Origin: Treponema porcinum
Lineage (GTDB): Bacteria; Spirochaetota; Spirochaetia; Treponematales; Treponemataceae
NCBI RefSeq assembly: GCF_900167145.1
Contig: NZ_FUWG01000002.1
Span: 248,001-312,000 of the forward strand
Direction: 5' to 3'
DNA: 64,000 nucleotides
Shown in pieces: positions 42,185-52,038 of the stretch. How positions within the stretch are numbered: position 1 is the stretch's first letter; the number at the start of each line of letters is the position of its first letter. Made by a program: the position numbers and the translations under genes. The notes under the pieces are model-generated. The model had not been told where the DNA came from. It searched no databases and saw only the letters and a list, made by a program, of their open reading frames with translations.

Positions 42185-43078
42185 CTATTTTATTTCCATT
42201 TCTACCGGCGGTTCGCTGAACAGGCTTCTTACTGCGGAATTTATCCGTTCGGCAACGTAGGAATTGTTCATCGTGTACAGGTGTATTCCTTCTATGCCGT
42301 TTGTAACAAGGTCGACAATCTGGTCTACGGCATAGGCAATTCCTGCATCGCGTATTGCTTCCGGCGAGTCTGCATAGCGTTCCATCATCCGCACAAATTT
42401 TTTAGGAAGAACGGCATTTGTCATACTGACCATTCGTTCGATTGATTTTTTGTTTGTAGCAGGCATAATTCCGGCTTCAATAGGAACGGTAATTCCGGCA
42501 AGCCGGGCGCGTTCTACAAAACGATAGAATTTTTCATTGTCAAAAAACAGCTGTGAAAGAAGATGCTCCGCGCCGGCATCAACTTTATCTTTCAATGCCT
42601 TAATATCGCTCAATACGTCCGGGGATTCCGGATGGCGTTCCGGGTAGCACGCGCCGAAAAGTTTGAAAGATTTTCCGTTAGTCCGCTTTGCATCAAATTC
42701 CTTGATAAAACGGATTAAGTCTGACGCGTGTGCAAAGTCATTGCACTGTTCAACGCCTTCTACCCTGTCTCCGCGCAGTGCAAGAATATTTTCAATTCCT
42801 GCTTCCTGAAACTGCTCCAGCACGAACAAAGCGTCTTTTTTTGTCATATTGATGCACGGAAGGTGAACGACGCTCTGTACTCCGCATACGTCTTTTATTC
42901 TGTTTGCAATGTTAAGCGTGTTTCCGCAGTTTGCGCTTCCGCCTGCTCCGTACGTAACGCTTATGAAATCCGGCTTTATTCCGCTTAGTTCATCAAGAGT
43001 TTTATATACGGTTTCTATGTTCATTGTTTTTTTGGGAGGAAAGACCTCAAAAGAAAAAATCGTATGGTTACTATTCAT
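42185..43078 (-). CDS. metF: 5,10-methylenetetrahydrofolate reductase
   Basis: FAD enzyme that makes 5-methyltetrahydrofolate, the methyl donor for MetH at the left end of the window. Signatures are FEVFPPKK near residue 10, FISVTYGAGGS, LPCINMTKKD, ILALRGDRVEG, GACYPERHPES, DAGAEHLLSQLFFDNEKF and PIEAGIMPATN. The length of 297 residues is normal for the bacterial catalytic domain without regulatory extension. It is upstream of, and probably co-transcribed with, the S1-domain gene. Confidence 0.96.
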   Translation of the reverse strand: MNSNHTIFSFEVFPPKKTMNIETVYKTLDELSGIKPDFISVTYGAGGSANCGNTLNIANRIKDVCGVQSVVHLPCINMTKKDALFVLEQFQEAGIENILALRGDRVEGVEQCNDFAHASDLIRFIKEFDAKRTNGKSFKLFGACYPERHPESPDVLSDIKALKDKVDAGAEHLLSQLFFDNEKFYRFVERARLAGITVPIEAGIMPATNKKSIERMVSMTNAVLPKKFVRMMERYADSPEAIRDAGIAYAVDQIVDLVTNGIEGIHLYTMNNSYVAERINSAVRSLFSEPPVEMEIK

Positions 43079-43167
43079 AGAAAAAAATATATCATATTAA
43101 AAAATATAATTCGAGTAGCCGTGATTAAAATATTGTATTCCGGCAAAAAAACGGATAAAGTACACGA

Positions 43168-43959
43168 ATGAGCCTTTCTTCAGAACTAAAAGAAACTTTG
43201 AAGACGCTTGCACAGACTTATGAAACGGCGGATTTTTTAAACGATGACCCGAGCCGTTTTCTGCGCTGGTATTCAGACCCGGCGGACGTTGAAGCGGCAG
43301 CGTTTATTGCGGCAATGCTTTCATTTGGAAGCAGAAAACAGTTTATTCCGAAAATTCAGGAGATTTTTGAACTGGCAGACGCGCACGGAGGGATGAAATG
43401 CTGGCTTATGGACGGTAATTGTGGCGGAGATTTCCGCAGTTTTGCAGAAAAATCCGGGTGCGGCGGAAATTACAATAGGAAATTCTACAGGTTTTATTCT
43501 TATGAAGATATGATTGACTTGTTTGAACGAATGGGCGGTATTTTGAAAAAAAACGGAACGTTCGGAGAATGCGTTTATTCAGAATGGCATGCATCGCCGG
43601 AAAAACATCTTGCGGAAGTAGTAAGCGATTTGTTTTCCGGATGTGCCGTTGTTCCGCAGGGAAAAACTAGCGCGAACAAGCGTATTCATATGTATCTTCG
43701 CTGGATGGTGCGCCGCAATTCTCCTGTTGATTTAGGGCTGTGGAACTGGTACAGTCCGGCGGATTTGATTTTGCCGCTTGATACGCACGTCATTCAGGAA
43801 AGCATACGTCTTGGGCTTATCCCGGAAAAATCCAGCGCAACTCTTAAAACGGCACGCGCAGTTACTAATTCCCTTAAAGAAATCTGGCAAGATGATCCGT
43901 GTAAGGGTGATTTTGCGCTGTTCGGACTTGGCGTTGACCAGAACAAAAACGATGAATAG
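43168..43959 (+). CDS. TIGR02757/DUF2400 family protein
   Basis: A 263-residue cytosolic protein of unknown function, resembling the TIGR02757 family found in spirochaetes and Bacteroidetes. Matching features are the N-terminal DPSRFLRWYSDPADVEAAAF, the central KRIHMYLRWMVRR, and LPLDTHVIQES followed by a C-terminal FALFGLGVDQ. The spacing of an HhH-like region and a DTH motif recalls DNA glycosylase-like folds. That is only a weak structural guess. It is divergent from metF and 58 bp upstream of the arginase gene. Confidence 0.75.
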   Translation: MSLSSELKETLKTLAQTYETADFLNDDPSRFLRWYSDPADVEAAAFIAAMLSFGSRKQFIPKIQEIFELADAHGGMKCWLMDGNCGGDFRSFAEKSGCGGNYNRKFYRFYSYEDMIDLFERMGGILKKNGTFGECVYSEWHASPEKHLAEVVSDLFSGCAVVPQGKTSANKRIHMYLRWMVRRNSPVDLGLWNWYSPADLILPLDTHVIQESIRLGLIPEKSSATLKTARAVTNSLKEIWQDDPCKGDFALFGLGVDQNKNDE

Positions 43960-44017
43960 CGAAAGTCCGGACGGAATGGTGCTTGCACCTTGTAAAAAAC
44001 AGCCGTAGAATACAGGT

Positions 44018-44926
44018 ATGAACGTTAGTATTTTTGAAATGCCGCTTGATTTCGGGGCAAGCCGTCACGGTTCTGATATGGGACCTTCTGCAATCCGCCT
44101 TGCCGGAATTCGCGAAAAAATTGAAAGCCTTGGTCATACAATCAACAGCTATATGACTCCGATTTCCATAAATCCGCAGGAATACGAAAGCGTCGGTAAT
44201 CCGCGTGCAAAATATCTTGAGCCTATTACAAAGGCGTGCCAGACTCTTGCTGGAGAAGTCTATCATACGGCGGAATCAGGTGATTTTCCGCTTGTGCTTG
44301 GCGGTGACCATTCAATCGCGCTCGGCTCTCTTGCAGGAATGGGGCGCTTTGCAAAAGAAAAGCATAAACGGCTTGGAGTTCTGTACGTAGATGCGCACGG
44401 AGATTTTAATACTGACGAAACGTCGCCGAGCGGCAATATCCACGGAGAATGCCTTGCGGCGTCCTGCGGATACGGACTTAAAGAACTGACGGATTTGTAT
44501 TATGAGGGAGTAAAGATTGAGCCGCAGAATGTATGCTTTGTGGGGACGCGCGATTTAGATTCAGGCGAGCGCGAACTTATGAAAAAAGCCGGAGTAACAG
44601 TGTTTTCGATGAGCGACATCGAGCGGCACGGATTTCCGGCGATTGTAAAAAAAATAATTGTATTTTTCAAAAGCCACGCGGATATTGTTCACGTAAGTTT
44701 TGATATGGACGTACTTGACCCGATGTTCGCGCCGGGAACTGGAATTCCACTTCCGGCAGGGCTTACGAACAGAGAGGCGCTTCTTTTAATGGAAGAAATG
44801 GCAGACACTGGGCTTGTGCGCTCTGCGGAAATCGTAGAGGTGAACCCGGTGCTTGACGTGCGGAACCAGACTGCTATTCTTGCAGTAAGCCTGGCAGCCC
44901 GGCTTTTGGGTGAAAAAATCTATTAA
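44018..44926 (+). CDS. Arginase / ureohydrolase
   Basis: Mn-dependent hydrolase of the ureohydrolase family, most like arginase (arginine to ornithine and urea), 302 residues. The metal ligands are visible in LGGDHSIALGS (His), LYVDAHGDFNTDETSPSGNIHGE (Asp-His-Asp), and FDMDVLDPMFAPGTG with the second aspartate pair. SMSDIERHG and SAEIVEVNPVLD are also typical. Strong substrate assignment to arginine over agmatine rests on the SPSGNIHG-type loop, so some doubt remains. No urease genes are in the window. Confidence 0.88.
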   Translation: MNVSIFEMPLDFGASRHGSDMGPSAIRLAGIREKIESLGHTINSYMTPISINPQEYESVGNPRAKYLEPITKACQTLAGEVYHTAESGDFPLVLGGDHSIALGSLAGMGRFAKEKHKRLGVLYVDAHGDFNTDETSPSGNIHGECLAASCGYGLKELTDLYYEGVKIEPQNVCFVGTRDLDSGERELMKKAGVTVFSMSDIERHGFPAIVKKIIVFFKSHADIVHVSFDMDVLDPMFAPGTGIPLPAGLTNREALLLMEEMADTGLVRSAEIVEVNPVLDVRNQTAILAVSLAARLLGEKIY

Positions 44927-44932
44927 GACCGG

Positions 44933-46000
44933 CTAGTTTTCAAGCTTAAGGTCGCCTTCACCAATCCAACCGATTTTTCTAAGAAGAAGACCTGCTGCCC
45001 AGCTTATTATTCCCGGAAGGATAAAGCAGATAAGCAGAAGTCCAATCCAGTCAAGTGCGCCCGGGGTAATTGCAGAAGCACCTGCTTTTACGGCAGCTTC
45101 CGATGGCGAAAACCATCCGGTAATTACGCCTATTTGTCCTACAAGACCGCACGTTCCCATACCGGAAGAAACAGCTGCGCCGTTCATCTCCATTTTGAAA
45201 AGGCACGTTGCAAGCGGACCTGTAATTGCCGATGCCAAAACAGGCGGAATCCAGATACGCGGATTTTTTATGATGTTAGGCATCTGAAGCATAGAAGTTC
45301 CCAGTCCCTGGCTGAAAAGTCCGCCCCATTTGTTTTCGCGGAAACTCATTACGGCAAAACCAATCATATTTGCGCAGCAGCCTGCAACAGCCGCTCCGCC
45401 GGCAAGTCCTGTAAGTCCGAATGCGGCGCATATTGCGGCGGAGCTTATCGGCAGGGTAAGCGCAATTCCTACTACAACAGAAACGATAATTCCCATTACA
45501 AGCGGATGGAGCTTTGTTGCCCACATAATAAGGTTTCCGATTGAGCTAGCGGCCATTCCGATATATTTTGCGCAAAGCACGGAAAGGAGCGCACCTGTAA
45601 TAATCGTTACAAGCGGCGTTACGATGATGTCAACTTTTGTCTTTTTAGATACAAGTTGTCCTGCTTCTGCCGCAATAATTGCAATTACAAGAACGGCAAG
45701 CGGTCCGCCTGCACCACCGGTAATATTTGCCGCAGAACCTACGGCAGCAAGCGAGAACATAACAAGCATTGGAACGCCGAGTGCAAGTCCGATTGCAACA
45801 GCCATTGCAGCACCTACGACGTGCGCATCACAGGCAAAAGAGCCGGCATCAACAAAAAACTGGAATACTGCGTTCTGGTTCAGGCGCAGGAGCTGCTGAC
45901 CGATAGTGCGGATAATCGTGCCGATTAGTAAAGATGCAAAAAGTCCCTGAGCCATACCGCTCATCGCATCAATACAATACCGCTTTACAAATTTGTTCAT
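44933..46000 (-). CDS. PTS EIIC-like membrane protein (PTS_EIIC_2 type)
   Basis: A 355-residue integral membrane protein with about eight to ten hydrophobic segments, such as GLALGVPMLVMFSLAAVGSA, LAVLVIAIIAAEA, VMGIIVSVVVGIALTLP and GLLLICFILPGIISWAAGLL. Glycine/alanine-rich motifs (GLTGLAGGAAVAGCCANMIG, WIPPVLASAITGPLA, SGMGTCGLVGQIG) match the group of EIIC-like proteins that lack attached EIIA/EIIB domains. Substrate unknown. It converges with the arginase gene (6 bp gap) and is divergent from the exported glucosidase, which could hint at carbohydrate uptake. Confidence 0.75.
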   Translation of the reverse strand: MNKFVKRYCIDAMSGMAQGLFASLLIGTIIRTIGQQLLRLNQNAVFQFFVDAGSFACDAHVVGAAMAVAIGLALGVPMLVMFSLAAVGSAANITGGAGGPLAVLVIAIIAAEAGQLVSKKTKVDIIVTPLVTIITGALLSVLCAKYIGMAASSIGNLIMWATKLHPLVMGIIVSVVVGIALTLPISSAAICAAFGLTGLAGGAAVAGCCANMIGFAVMSFRENKWGGLFSQGLGTSMLQMPNIIKNPRIWIPPVLASAITGPLATCLFKMEMNGAAVSSGMGTCGLVGQIGVITGWFSPSEAAVKAGASAITPGALDWIGLLLICFILPGIISWAAGLLLRKIGWIGEGDLKLEN

Positions 46001-46283
46001 AGAAATCTCCTATGGAAAAAAATGAGAAAAATAAAATAGAGTGGATTGATATACTTGTTGATGTGCGATACAGGGCGCGCCGTAGCGTCGGCTGTATTCT
46101 CGTTCCGTGGAATCGAGCGTGTGGTTCATCACAAACGTAAAATCTAGTGGAAATCTAACGTATTTTTCGGGTAAAGGCAATATGCAGGGAAAACGCATTG
46201 CAGGACAGGACTCCTTACAGGTTTATTAAATTATGTGAGTCTGCTATTATCAAATTGTTTTTGTTTACTTTGGAGGAAAAAGA

Positions 46284-48488
46284 ATGAAAAAACTGATTTT
46301 TTCTGTGATGCTTGCGCTGTCTGCGTTTTTTGCAGGTGCAGCAACACGACTTACGCTTGATAACGGCATAAATATTGTTTTTGAGGGATGCGCTGACGGT
46401 TCGGTGCGTTTTGAGGCTCTTGGAAAGAAACCTTCCGCTCCGGTGAAAGAGTTTGAACTTTCGCGCGAAGCTGCCGCTGAAGATTTTGTGCAGGCAGAGG
46501 ATGGCTCGTACCGGTGGAACGGCTATACGGTCATTCCTGCGGCGGACGGCTACACCCTGCTTTTTAACGGTGAAGAACTGTATGCGTCGTCTTTCAACGA
46601 AGAACCTTCCCTTCTGCGTGAAATACGTAACTGGAAAACTGCAACTGAATTCTACGGATTTGGAGAAGCAAGCCGCAACGTGAGCCTGCGTAACCAGTCC
46701 TTTGCAATATGGAACGTTTCAAAATACGGTGACCACGCATATCTTTTCATTCCGTTTTACGTAACGAATACAAATACGTGCGTATATTACAATGCCGGTT
46801 CAAATGACAGAATTTATTTTCAGGACGGCAAAGACTTTCAGGTGTACAGAAGCGCCTATCACAGGATAGAATGTTTCGTACGCCAGGATTTATCTCTAGA
46901 AGAAAGCGTTGCGAAATTCTACAGGGAATCAGGTGCATCCTGCCTTCTTCCGAAATGGGCGTTCGGCTTTATCCAGTCAAAATACGGCTACAAGACGCAG
47001 GAAGAAGTGACTGAACTCGTAGACGGTTTCAAGATGCGTGACATTCCGCTTTCTGCCGTCGTCCTTGACCTTTACTGGTTCAATAGAATGGGCGACATTT
47101 CCTTTACGAACGCCGGTTTTCCAGAACCAAAAAAAATGAATGACTATATGGAACAGAACGGCGTAAAGCTCGTTACGATTACAGAGCCGTTTTTTACTAC
47201 TGAATGCGTGAACTACAAGGAACTTCTTTCCGGAAAAATGCTGTGCAAGGATAACAAGGGAAAAATCCGGCTGTGGCGTGACTGGTGGTGTCTTGGGGAT
47301 AAGGAGGGCGCGCTTTTTAATCCTCTTGCAAAAAAAGCCCCGTCATTTATGGCAGAAAAATATTCTGCAATGCTTGAAGACGGAATAGACGGCTTCTGGA
47401 CAGACCTTGGCGAGCCGGAAAATGCTCCGGACGATATAAAAGTCGGAAAATACGCGCTTATTGATTTTCACAACTACTACAACTATTACTGGACAAAAGC
47501 GCTTTATGACGGTATGAAGTCCGTTCACCCTGACAAAAGGCTTTTCATTATGTCACGTTCAGGATATACAGGAATTGCAAAATTCAACGTTTCCGTATGG
47601 TCAGGAGATGTTGCAGTGTCCTGGCCGTCGCTTGAAAATCAGATAGCATACGGACTGAACGCCGGTCTTTCAGGACTTGCATACTGGGGAAGCGACGTAG
47701 GCGGATTTACGCCGGAAAAGACAAATCCTGAACTTTTCGTGCGCTGGTATCAGTTCGGTGCATTTACGCCTGTATTCCGTGCGCATGGTACGGATTCGCG
47801 CGAACCGTGGATTTTTACCGACAGGGAAACAGAAATCGTATCAAAATATATCCGTGCGCGCACTGCGCTTCTTCCTTACGTTTACTCAACGGCAAGGCAG
47901 ACGATGAGCGGAATTCCGATGATGCGCCCGATGTTTTACGAGAGCAGTTCCGTTCCGCAGGAATATATGGAAAGCCAGTATATGTTCGGCGATTTCATTC
48001 TTGTAGCTCCTGTATATCGTCAGCTTGCTGCGGAAAAAGAAAAGACAGTCTATCTTCCTTGCGGAAACTGGTATGAGTTCAGTTCTATGAAAAAAATTAA
48101 GGCGGAAGGCGGAACGGCTGTTACAGTGCCGCTTACGCTTGACGATATTCCGGTGTACATAAAGGAAGGAGCAGTTATTCCTGCAGAAAAAGACGGTGCG
48201 CTGTACGTGCTTTTAGTTCCTGCTGACGGCGTAAAAAATTCGTTCGTGCTGTATGACGACGACGGAGAAAGCGAGCAGTACAAGGATGGCGCGTATTCGG
48301 AGATTGAGCTTTCGCTCGACGGTTTTAACGTTACGGCAAAACGTTCAGAAAATGCAGATTTTCTGGGTGACGATTTAATCCTTGCCGTTCCTGCCTCAGT
48401 AAAGACAGGAAGTGGCTGGACTTTGCGCGGAAATTTCAAGACGAAGAAAGTTTCGGTTTCTGAAATGGAGAACGGTTTTTCCCTGTAA
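46284..48488 (+). CDS. Exported glycoside hydrolase family 31 (alpha-glucosidase-like)
   Basis: A 734-residue protein with a signal peptide (MKKLIFSVMLALSAFFAGAA). The GH31 catalytic barrel is clear: WAFGFIQSKYGYKTQEEV, VLDLYWF, the catalytic nucleophile aspartate in GFWTDLGEPE, FIMSRSGYTGIAKF, VSVWSGDVAVSW, YWGSDVGGF, and the acid/base region FRAHGTDSREPW. A C-terminal beta domain with LPCGNWYEF, then DDIPVYIKEGAVIP and LYDDDGESEQYKDG completes the family layout. It is probably periplasmic or surface-exposed and acts on alpha-glucosides or alpha-xylosides. TTTGGAGG precedes the start. Confidence 0.93.
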   Translation: MKKLIFSVMLALSAFFAGAATRLTLDNGINIVFEGCADGSVRFEALGKKPSAPVKEFELSREAAAEDFVQAEDGSYRWNGYTVIPAADGYTLLFNGEELYASSFNEEPSLLREIRNWKTATEFYGFGEASRNVSLRNQSFAIWNVSKYGDHAYLFIPFYVTNTNTCVYYNAGSNDRIYFQDGKDFQVYRSAYHRIECFVRQDLSLEESVAKFYRESGASCLLPKWAFGFIQSKYGYKTQEEVTELVDGFKMRDIPLSAVVLDLYWFNRMGDISFTNAGFPEPKKMNDYMEQNGVKLVTITEPFFTTECVNYKELLSGKMLCKDNKGKIRLWRDWWCLGDKEGALFNPLAKKAPSFMAEKYSAMLEDGIDGFWTDLGEPENAPDDIKVGKYALIDFHNYYNYYWTKALYDGMKSVHPDKRLFIMSRSGYTGIAKFNVSVWSGDVAVSWPSLENQIAYGLNAGLSGLAYWGSDVGGFTPEKTNPELFVRWYQFGAFTPVFRAHGTDSREPWIFTDRETEIVSKYIRARTALLPYVYSTARQTMSGIPMMRPMFYESSSVPQEYMESQYMFGDFILVAPVYRQLAAEKEKTVYLPCGNWYEFSSMKKIKAEGGTAVTVPLTLDDIPVYIKEGAVIPAEKDGALYVLLVPADGVKNSFVLYDDDGESEQYKDGAYSEIELSLDGFNVTAKRSENADFLGDDLILAVPASVKTGSGWTLRGNFKTKKVSVSEMENGFSL

Positions 48489-48508
48489 ACGTGAAAAAAG
48501 GTCTGAAT

Positions 48509-49831
48509 ATGAACAGAATTGATTTTTATAACGCATTTATCATTGTTTTTCTGGCAGGAACTATAGTCAGTTTTCTGATAAATCAGTTTCTGGAATGGAT
48601 TGATTTTCGGGAGCGGTGCAGAAGCGGCGGAGAAATTCCTTCTGTCCTAAAAAACATTCCGGAATCATCCTGCTTTGATTTTGAAAAACTCCGGAAAATA
48701 TGCGCCTACAAGAACGCAAAATATTTTGCGTGGATTCCGTCGTCCGTTCTTGGAACTGCGCTTTCACTTGCGCTTGTATGCACGGGATTTTATCCGTGGC
48801 TGTTCAACGTTGTCTGCCGCATTACAGGAACGCCGGGATCGTTCGTAAGTTCCTATACGTGTGCCTTTCTGTTTATGGTTTTTTGTTCCATCCCGGAAAG
48901 CATACTTTCAATTCCTTTTGACCTGTACCGCGAATTCCGCATAGAAAAAAAATTCGGTTTTTCAAATATGACGTTCCGACTGTGGATTTTGGACGGCATA
49001 AAAAACATTATTGTGTCGCTTGTGATGAGCGCGATTCTTGTTGCTGCAATGATTGCAGTTCTTACTGGTTTTCCAAAACTCTGGTGGATTTTCATTACGT
49101 GCATTCTGTTTGCGTTTACGCTGATTATGCAGATACTCTATCCGCTTGTAATTGCGCCGCTTTTCAATAAATTCATACCGCTTGAAGACGGCGAACTCAA
49201 GAGCCGCATTACATCACTTATGGAACAGCTTGGATTTAAATCGACCGGTATTTTTGTGGTAGACGCGTCAAAGCGGAGCGGGCATTCAAATGCGTATTTT
49301 ACAGGAATAGGAAAGTCTAAGCGCGTCGTTCTGTATGATACTCTGGTGGAGCAGCTTACGACGGACGAACTTGTTGCCGTTCTGGGACACGAATTCGGGC
49401 ATTACAAGCTTCATCACATTGTACGGCGGATTTGCATTATGCTTCCGGTAGAATTCCTTTTGATGTTCCTTCTGTACGTCTTTTCGCAGACGACTGCGCT
49501 TTACACAGGATTCGGGTTTGCAGTTGCACAGACACAGGTTCAGTCCGTTCAGTTTATAGGACTGTTCCTGTCATCTCTTGTAGCAGGTTCCGTTCAGGAA
49601 ATTCTTTCGCCATTGATGCACTTTGGTTCACGGCGCGATGAATATGCGGCAGATGTATTCTCTGCGCGGCTTACAAAAAATCCGCACGCGCTCGTTACCG
49701 CCCTCATAAAGCTGAACAGCGAAAATCTTAGCGAACTTCTTCCGGCAAAACTGTACGTAATCTGGAACTATTCGCATCCTGCTCTTTCCGAACGCGTTGC
49801 CGCGCTGGAAGCTCTTGCAGAAAACGGCTGA
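48509..49831 (+). CDS. M48 family membrane metalloprotease (Ste24-like)
   Basis: ATG 48509 is chosen, since AAAGG precedes it while GTG 48491 has no binding site. This gives 440 residues. Six or more hydrophobic segments surround a zinc-protease motif HEFGH in VAVLGHEFGHYKLHH, with the third ligand in GSRRDEYAADVF. Further Ste24-type features are YPLVIAPLFNKFIPLEDGEL and KRSGHSNAYFTGIGKSKRVV. The family removes C-terminal tripeptides from prenylated proteins in eukaryotes. In bacteria its role is probably membrane protein quality control. It follows the GH31 gene closely. Confidence 0.9.
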   Translation: MNRIDFYNAFIIVFLAGTIVSFLINQFLEWIDFRERCRSGGEIPSVLKNIPESSCFDFEKLRKICAYKNAKYFAWIPSSVLGTALSLALVCTGFYPWLFNVVCRITGTPGSFVSSYTCAFLFMVFCSIPESILSIPFDLYREFRIEKKFGFSNMTFRLWILDGIKNIIVSLVMSAILVAAMIAVLTGFPKLWWIFITCILFAFTLIMQILYPLVIAPLFNKFIPLEDGELKSRITSLMEQLGFKSTGIFVVDASKRSGHSNAYFTGIGKSKRVVLYDTLVEQLTTDELVAVLGHEFGHYKLHHIVRRICIMLPVEFLLMFLLYVFSQTTALYTGFGFAVAQTQVQSVQFIGLFLSSLVAGSVQEILSPLMHFGSRRDEYAADVFSARLTKNPHALVTALIKLNSENLSELLPAKLYVIWNYSHPALSERVAALEALAENG

Positions 49832-50177
49832 CTGTAAAAATCAACATACCTTGCCGTAACCGGTGAGGTTGCCGGTTTTTAAATTTCCTGCAATTTTTTA
49901 ACGTTCTTCAATTAAACACAGATCGCCACCGGGGTCAATGAGGTAAAAGAAGCGGTATTGCAGAGGGAAAACGTGATACTGCTCTGCAGAGCGCAACTTT
50001 AAATATAAAAATATCCCTATTGACATTATCACTGAATGTACGGGGCTTTCCATCGAACAGGTAAACGCATTGTAAAAATATGAAAAACTTTCGGTTCTGA
50101 CTGCGGAAAGTGTTTTCGGCAATGACATTTCAGCCTTGTTGCTTGAAGAGCCGGCTTTTTTCAGCTAAACTTTTTGT
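49832..50177 (+). pseudogene. Gap with a possible Rpn/PD-(D/E)XK nuclease remnant
   Basis: 346 bp without an intact gene. At the start, ACCGG-TGAGGTTG-CCGGT-TTTT is a small terminator for the M48 gene (about 49859-49881). Around 50002-50075 the plus strand reads NFKYKNIPIDIITECTGLSI followed by EQVNAL and a stop. This resembles the C-terminal tail of Rpn-family nuclease/transposase-like proteins (IPID-I-TGLS-EE). Upstream the frame is broken. The evidence is one short motif. Confidence 0.4.
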
Positions 50178-51266
50178 ATGAACAGTTCATTTCTTGGCGA
50201 AGTGTTGATACTGGTGCTGCTGGTCATCAACTCCTGCAGGATATTCTTTCTTAAATACGGAAAAATTGACGCGCTTACGGTTCTTGCTCCTGTGTGCGTT
50301 ATTCTTTCTGTTCTTCAGATTATTGCCTGGAACGCAGATTTTTTTTCCATTCTGATTTTTACCGTTTCAGCGGTAGCTTTTTTTATCAATTTCCGCGCGC
50401 TTCTGCGCTTTGCATCCGGTCTGTACGTTGACCATTACAGCATTGCGTTTAAGACCGGTGCGGCTTTGATTTTGTTTGTATCTGCGGTTTCTCTTGGTAT
50501 TCTTTTGTATTTCCGCCCGGTTATCGTTCAGCCTTCTGATTATAAGGCAGTTCAGTCTAAGGTGCGCCTGGTCGGTTCGTTTGTCGGCGGTTTTCATACG
50601 GCATCTGCATTTGAAAGTGCAGACGGCATTGTAACGGTGTGCGCGCCTGTTCCAGAACAACCGTCCGCCGGTTCGGGCGCGGAACTACCGTGCGTGCTTA
50701 TTATTCCGGACAAGCGCGCTGACACAAATTTCTATCTTCCGTATATGTATATGCTTTCAAAATGTGGTTTTACCGTATATTCCGGTGATTTTTCTGCGCG
50801 CGACGTAAAGTGGTTTCATTCGGCGGCGGACGTATGTTTTTTCCGGCGCTTTTTCTCCGTCTGTGCGTATCTAAAAAATCCTCATCAGTATGAGGCTGAA
50901 AAAGAATTTTACACGTTCAATATTTCAAAAGAAATTGATGCAATGGTTAATTTTATACGCAGGAATGCTTCTGAAAACCAGAAGATTTTTATTGTCTACG
51001 ACTGGATGGCAGACACGGCTGTTTCTGACTATGCAAAGCTTCATCCGGATGTTGCAGACGGATTTCTTAATCTCTGTGATTTTGAAGAATACGTAACTCC
51101 GGGATTCGGCTTTGTGCGCCAGCTTGAGCCTTTTACGGCATTCCGGCTTGGCTTCGGGAAAAGTAATGATTTAAAGGAAATACAGCTTGTTGCGGACAGG
51201 ACGCTTTCGCTTCTTCCGCAGGAAAAAAACAGTCAGGCGGAGGAACAGTCGAATGACGCTGAATGA
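50178..51266 (+). CDS. Membrane protein with C-terminal hydrolase-like domain, unknown
   Basis: 362 residues, not recognised. Three to four hydrophobic segments occupy residues 1-115 (EVLILVLLVINSC, LTVLAPVCVILSVLQIIAW, ILIFTVSAVAFFINF, ALILFVSAVSLGILLYF). The soluble remainder has an alpha/beta layout (PCVLIIPDKRADTNFYLPYM, EIDAMVNFIRR, KIFIVYDWMADTAVSDYAKL). The latter sits where an alpha/beta hydrolase would carry its nucleophile elbow, but no GxSxG is present, so it may be inactive. The stop overlaps the start of the NIF3-like gene. Confidence 0.55.
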   Translation: MNSSFLGEVLILVLLVINSCRIFFLKYGKIDALTVLAPVCVILSVLQIIAWNADFFSILIFTVSAVAFFINFRALLRFASGLYVDHYSIAFKTGAALILFVSAVSLGILLYFRPVIVQPSDYKAVQSKVRLVGSFVGGFHTASAFESADGIVTVCAPVPEQPSAGSGAELPCVLIIPDKRADTNFYLPYMYMLSKCGFTVYSGDFSARDVKWFHSAADVCFFRRFFSVCAYLKNPHQYEAEKEFYTFNISKEIDAMVNFIRRNASENQKIFIVYDWMADTAVSDYAKLHPDVADGFLNLCDFEEYVTPGFGFVRQLEPFTAFRLGFGKSNDLKEIQLVADRTLSLLPQEKNSQAEEQSNDAE

Positions 51267-52020
51267 ACTTGATGTGTATTTCAAAAGTTTTTTGAAACCG
51301 GAAAATTTTTTGTCCGATTCGTCGCGTAACGGAATACAAATTCAAAACAGCGCGCCGGATAAAACTCCCGTTACAAAAATTGCGTTTGCCGTTGATGCTT
51401 GTGAACAGACAGCACTGGCGGCGGCAAAGGCAGGCGCGCAGCTGCTTTTCGTTCATCACGGACTTTTCTGGGGTGCGTGCGAAACTGTTACGGGTCACGT
51501 GTACAAAAGATACCGCGCTTTTTTGCAGAATGACCTTGCACTTTATGCGAGCCACATTCCGCTTGATGCAAATAATCCTTACGGCAACAACTACGGACTT
51601 GCCGCGCGCATCGGGCTAAAAAACTGCGCTCCGTTTGGTGAATGGCGCGGAATGTCGATAGGCGTAAAGGGAGAACTTACTGTTCCTGTTTCGGTGGAGA
51701 AACTTGCTTCCCGCGCGCTTCTTCCGGGAGAGAAGCCTGCGTGCATACTTCCGTTCGGAAAAAAAGATATCAGGACAGTCGGCATTATTTCCGGCGGTGC
51801 AGGCGAGGACTGGGTGCAGGCTTCTGACGCCGGTCTTGACGCGTTTATCACAGGCGAAGTACAGCACGAACAGTATCACTGCATTCAGGAAAACGGAATT
51901 AACGTTATTGCCGGCGGTCATTACCGCACGGAAACGGTCGGTGTAAATCTTGTACGTGAAAAAGTGGAAAAAGAATTGAAAATAGATACTATTTTTATAG
52001 ATATTCCTACGGGACTTTAA
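51253..52020 (+). CDS. NIF3-like dinuclear metal centre protein
   Basis: ATG 51253, after GGAGGAAC, overlaps the upstream gene by 14 bp, so the two are translationally coupled. The 255-residue protein shows the Nif3/YbgI family pattern: an N-terminal SSRNGIQIQ, the metal-binding LLFVHHGLFWG, YASHIPLDANNPYGNNYGLA, the C-terminal DAFITGEVQHEQYH, and a final AGGHYRTET. These supply the histidines and glutamate of the two-metal site. The biochemical role of the family is unsettled (it has been linked to GTP cyclohydrolase I-like and radical SAM contexts). Confidence 0.9.
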   Translation: MTLNELDVYFKSFLKPENFLSDSSRNGIQIQNSAPDKTPVTKIAFAVDACEQTALAAAKAGAQLLFVHHGLFWGACETVTGHVYKRYRAFLQNDLALYASHIPLDANNPYGNNYGLAARIGLKNCAPFGEWRGMSIGVKGELTVPVSVEKLASRALLPGEKPACILPFGKKDIRTVGIISGGAGEDWVQASDAGLDAFITGEVQHEQYHCIQENGINVIAGGHYRTETVGVNLVREKVEKELKIDTIFIDIPTGL

Positions 52021-52038
52021 TATCTTTATCTATAGTAA

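Noticed and set aside
46001..46283. Riboswitch or element between the EIIC-like and GH31 genes
   Set aside because: Only a short direct repeat (AAATCTAGTGGAAATCTAACG region) was seen; no consistent structured element.
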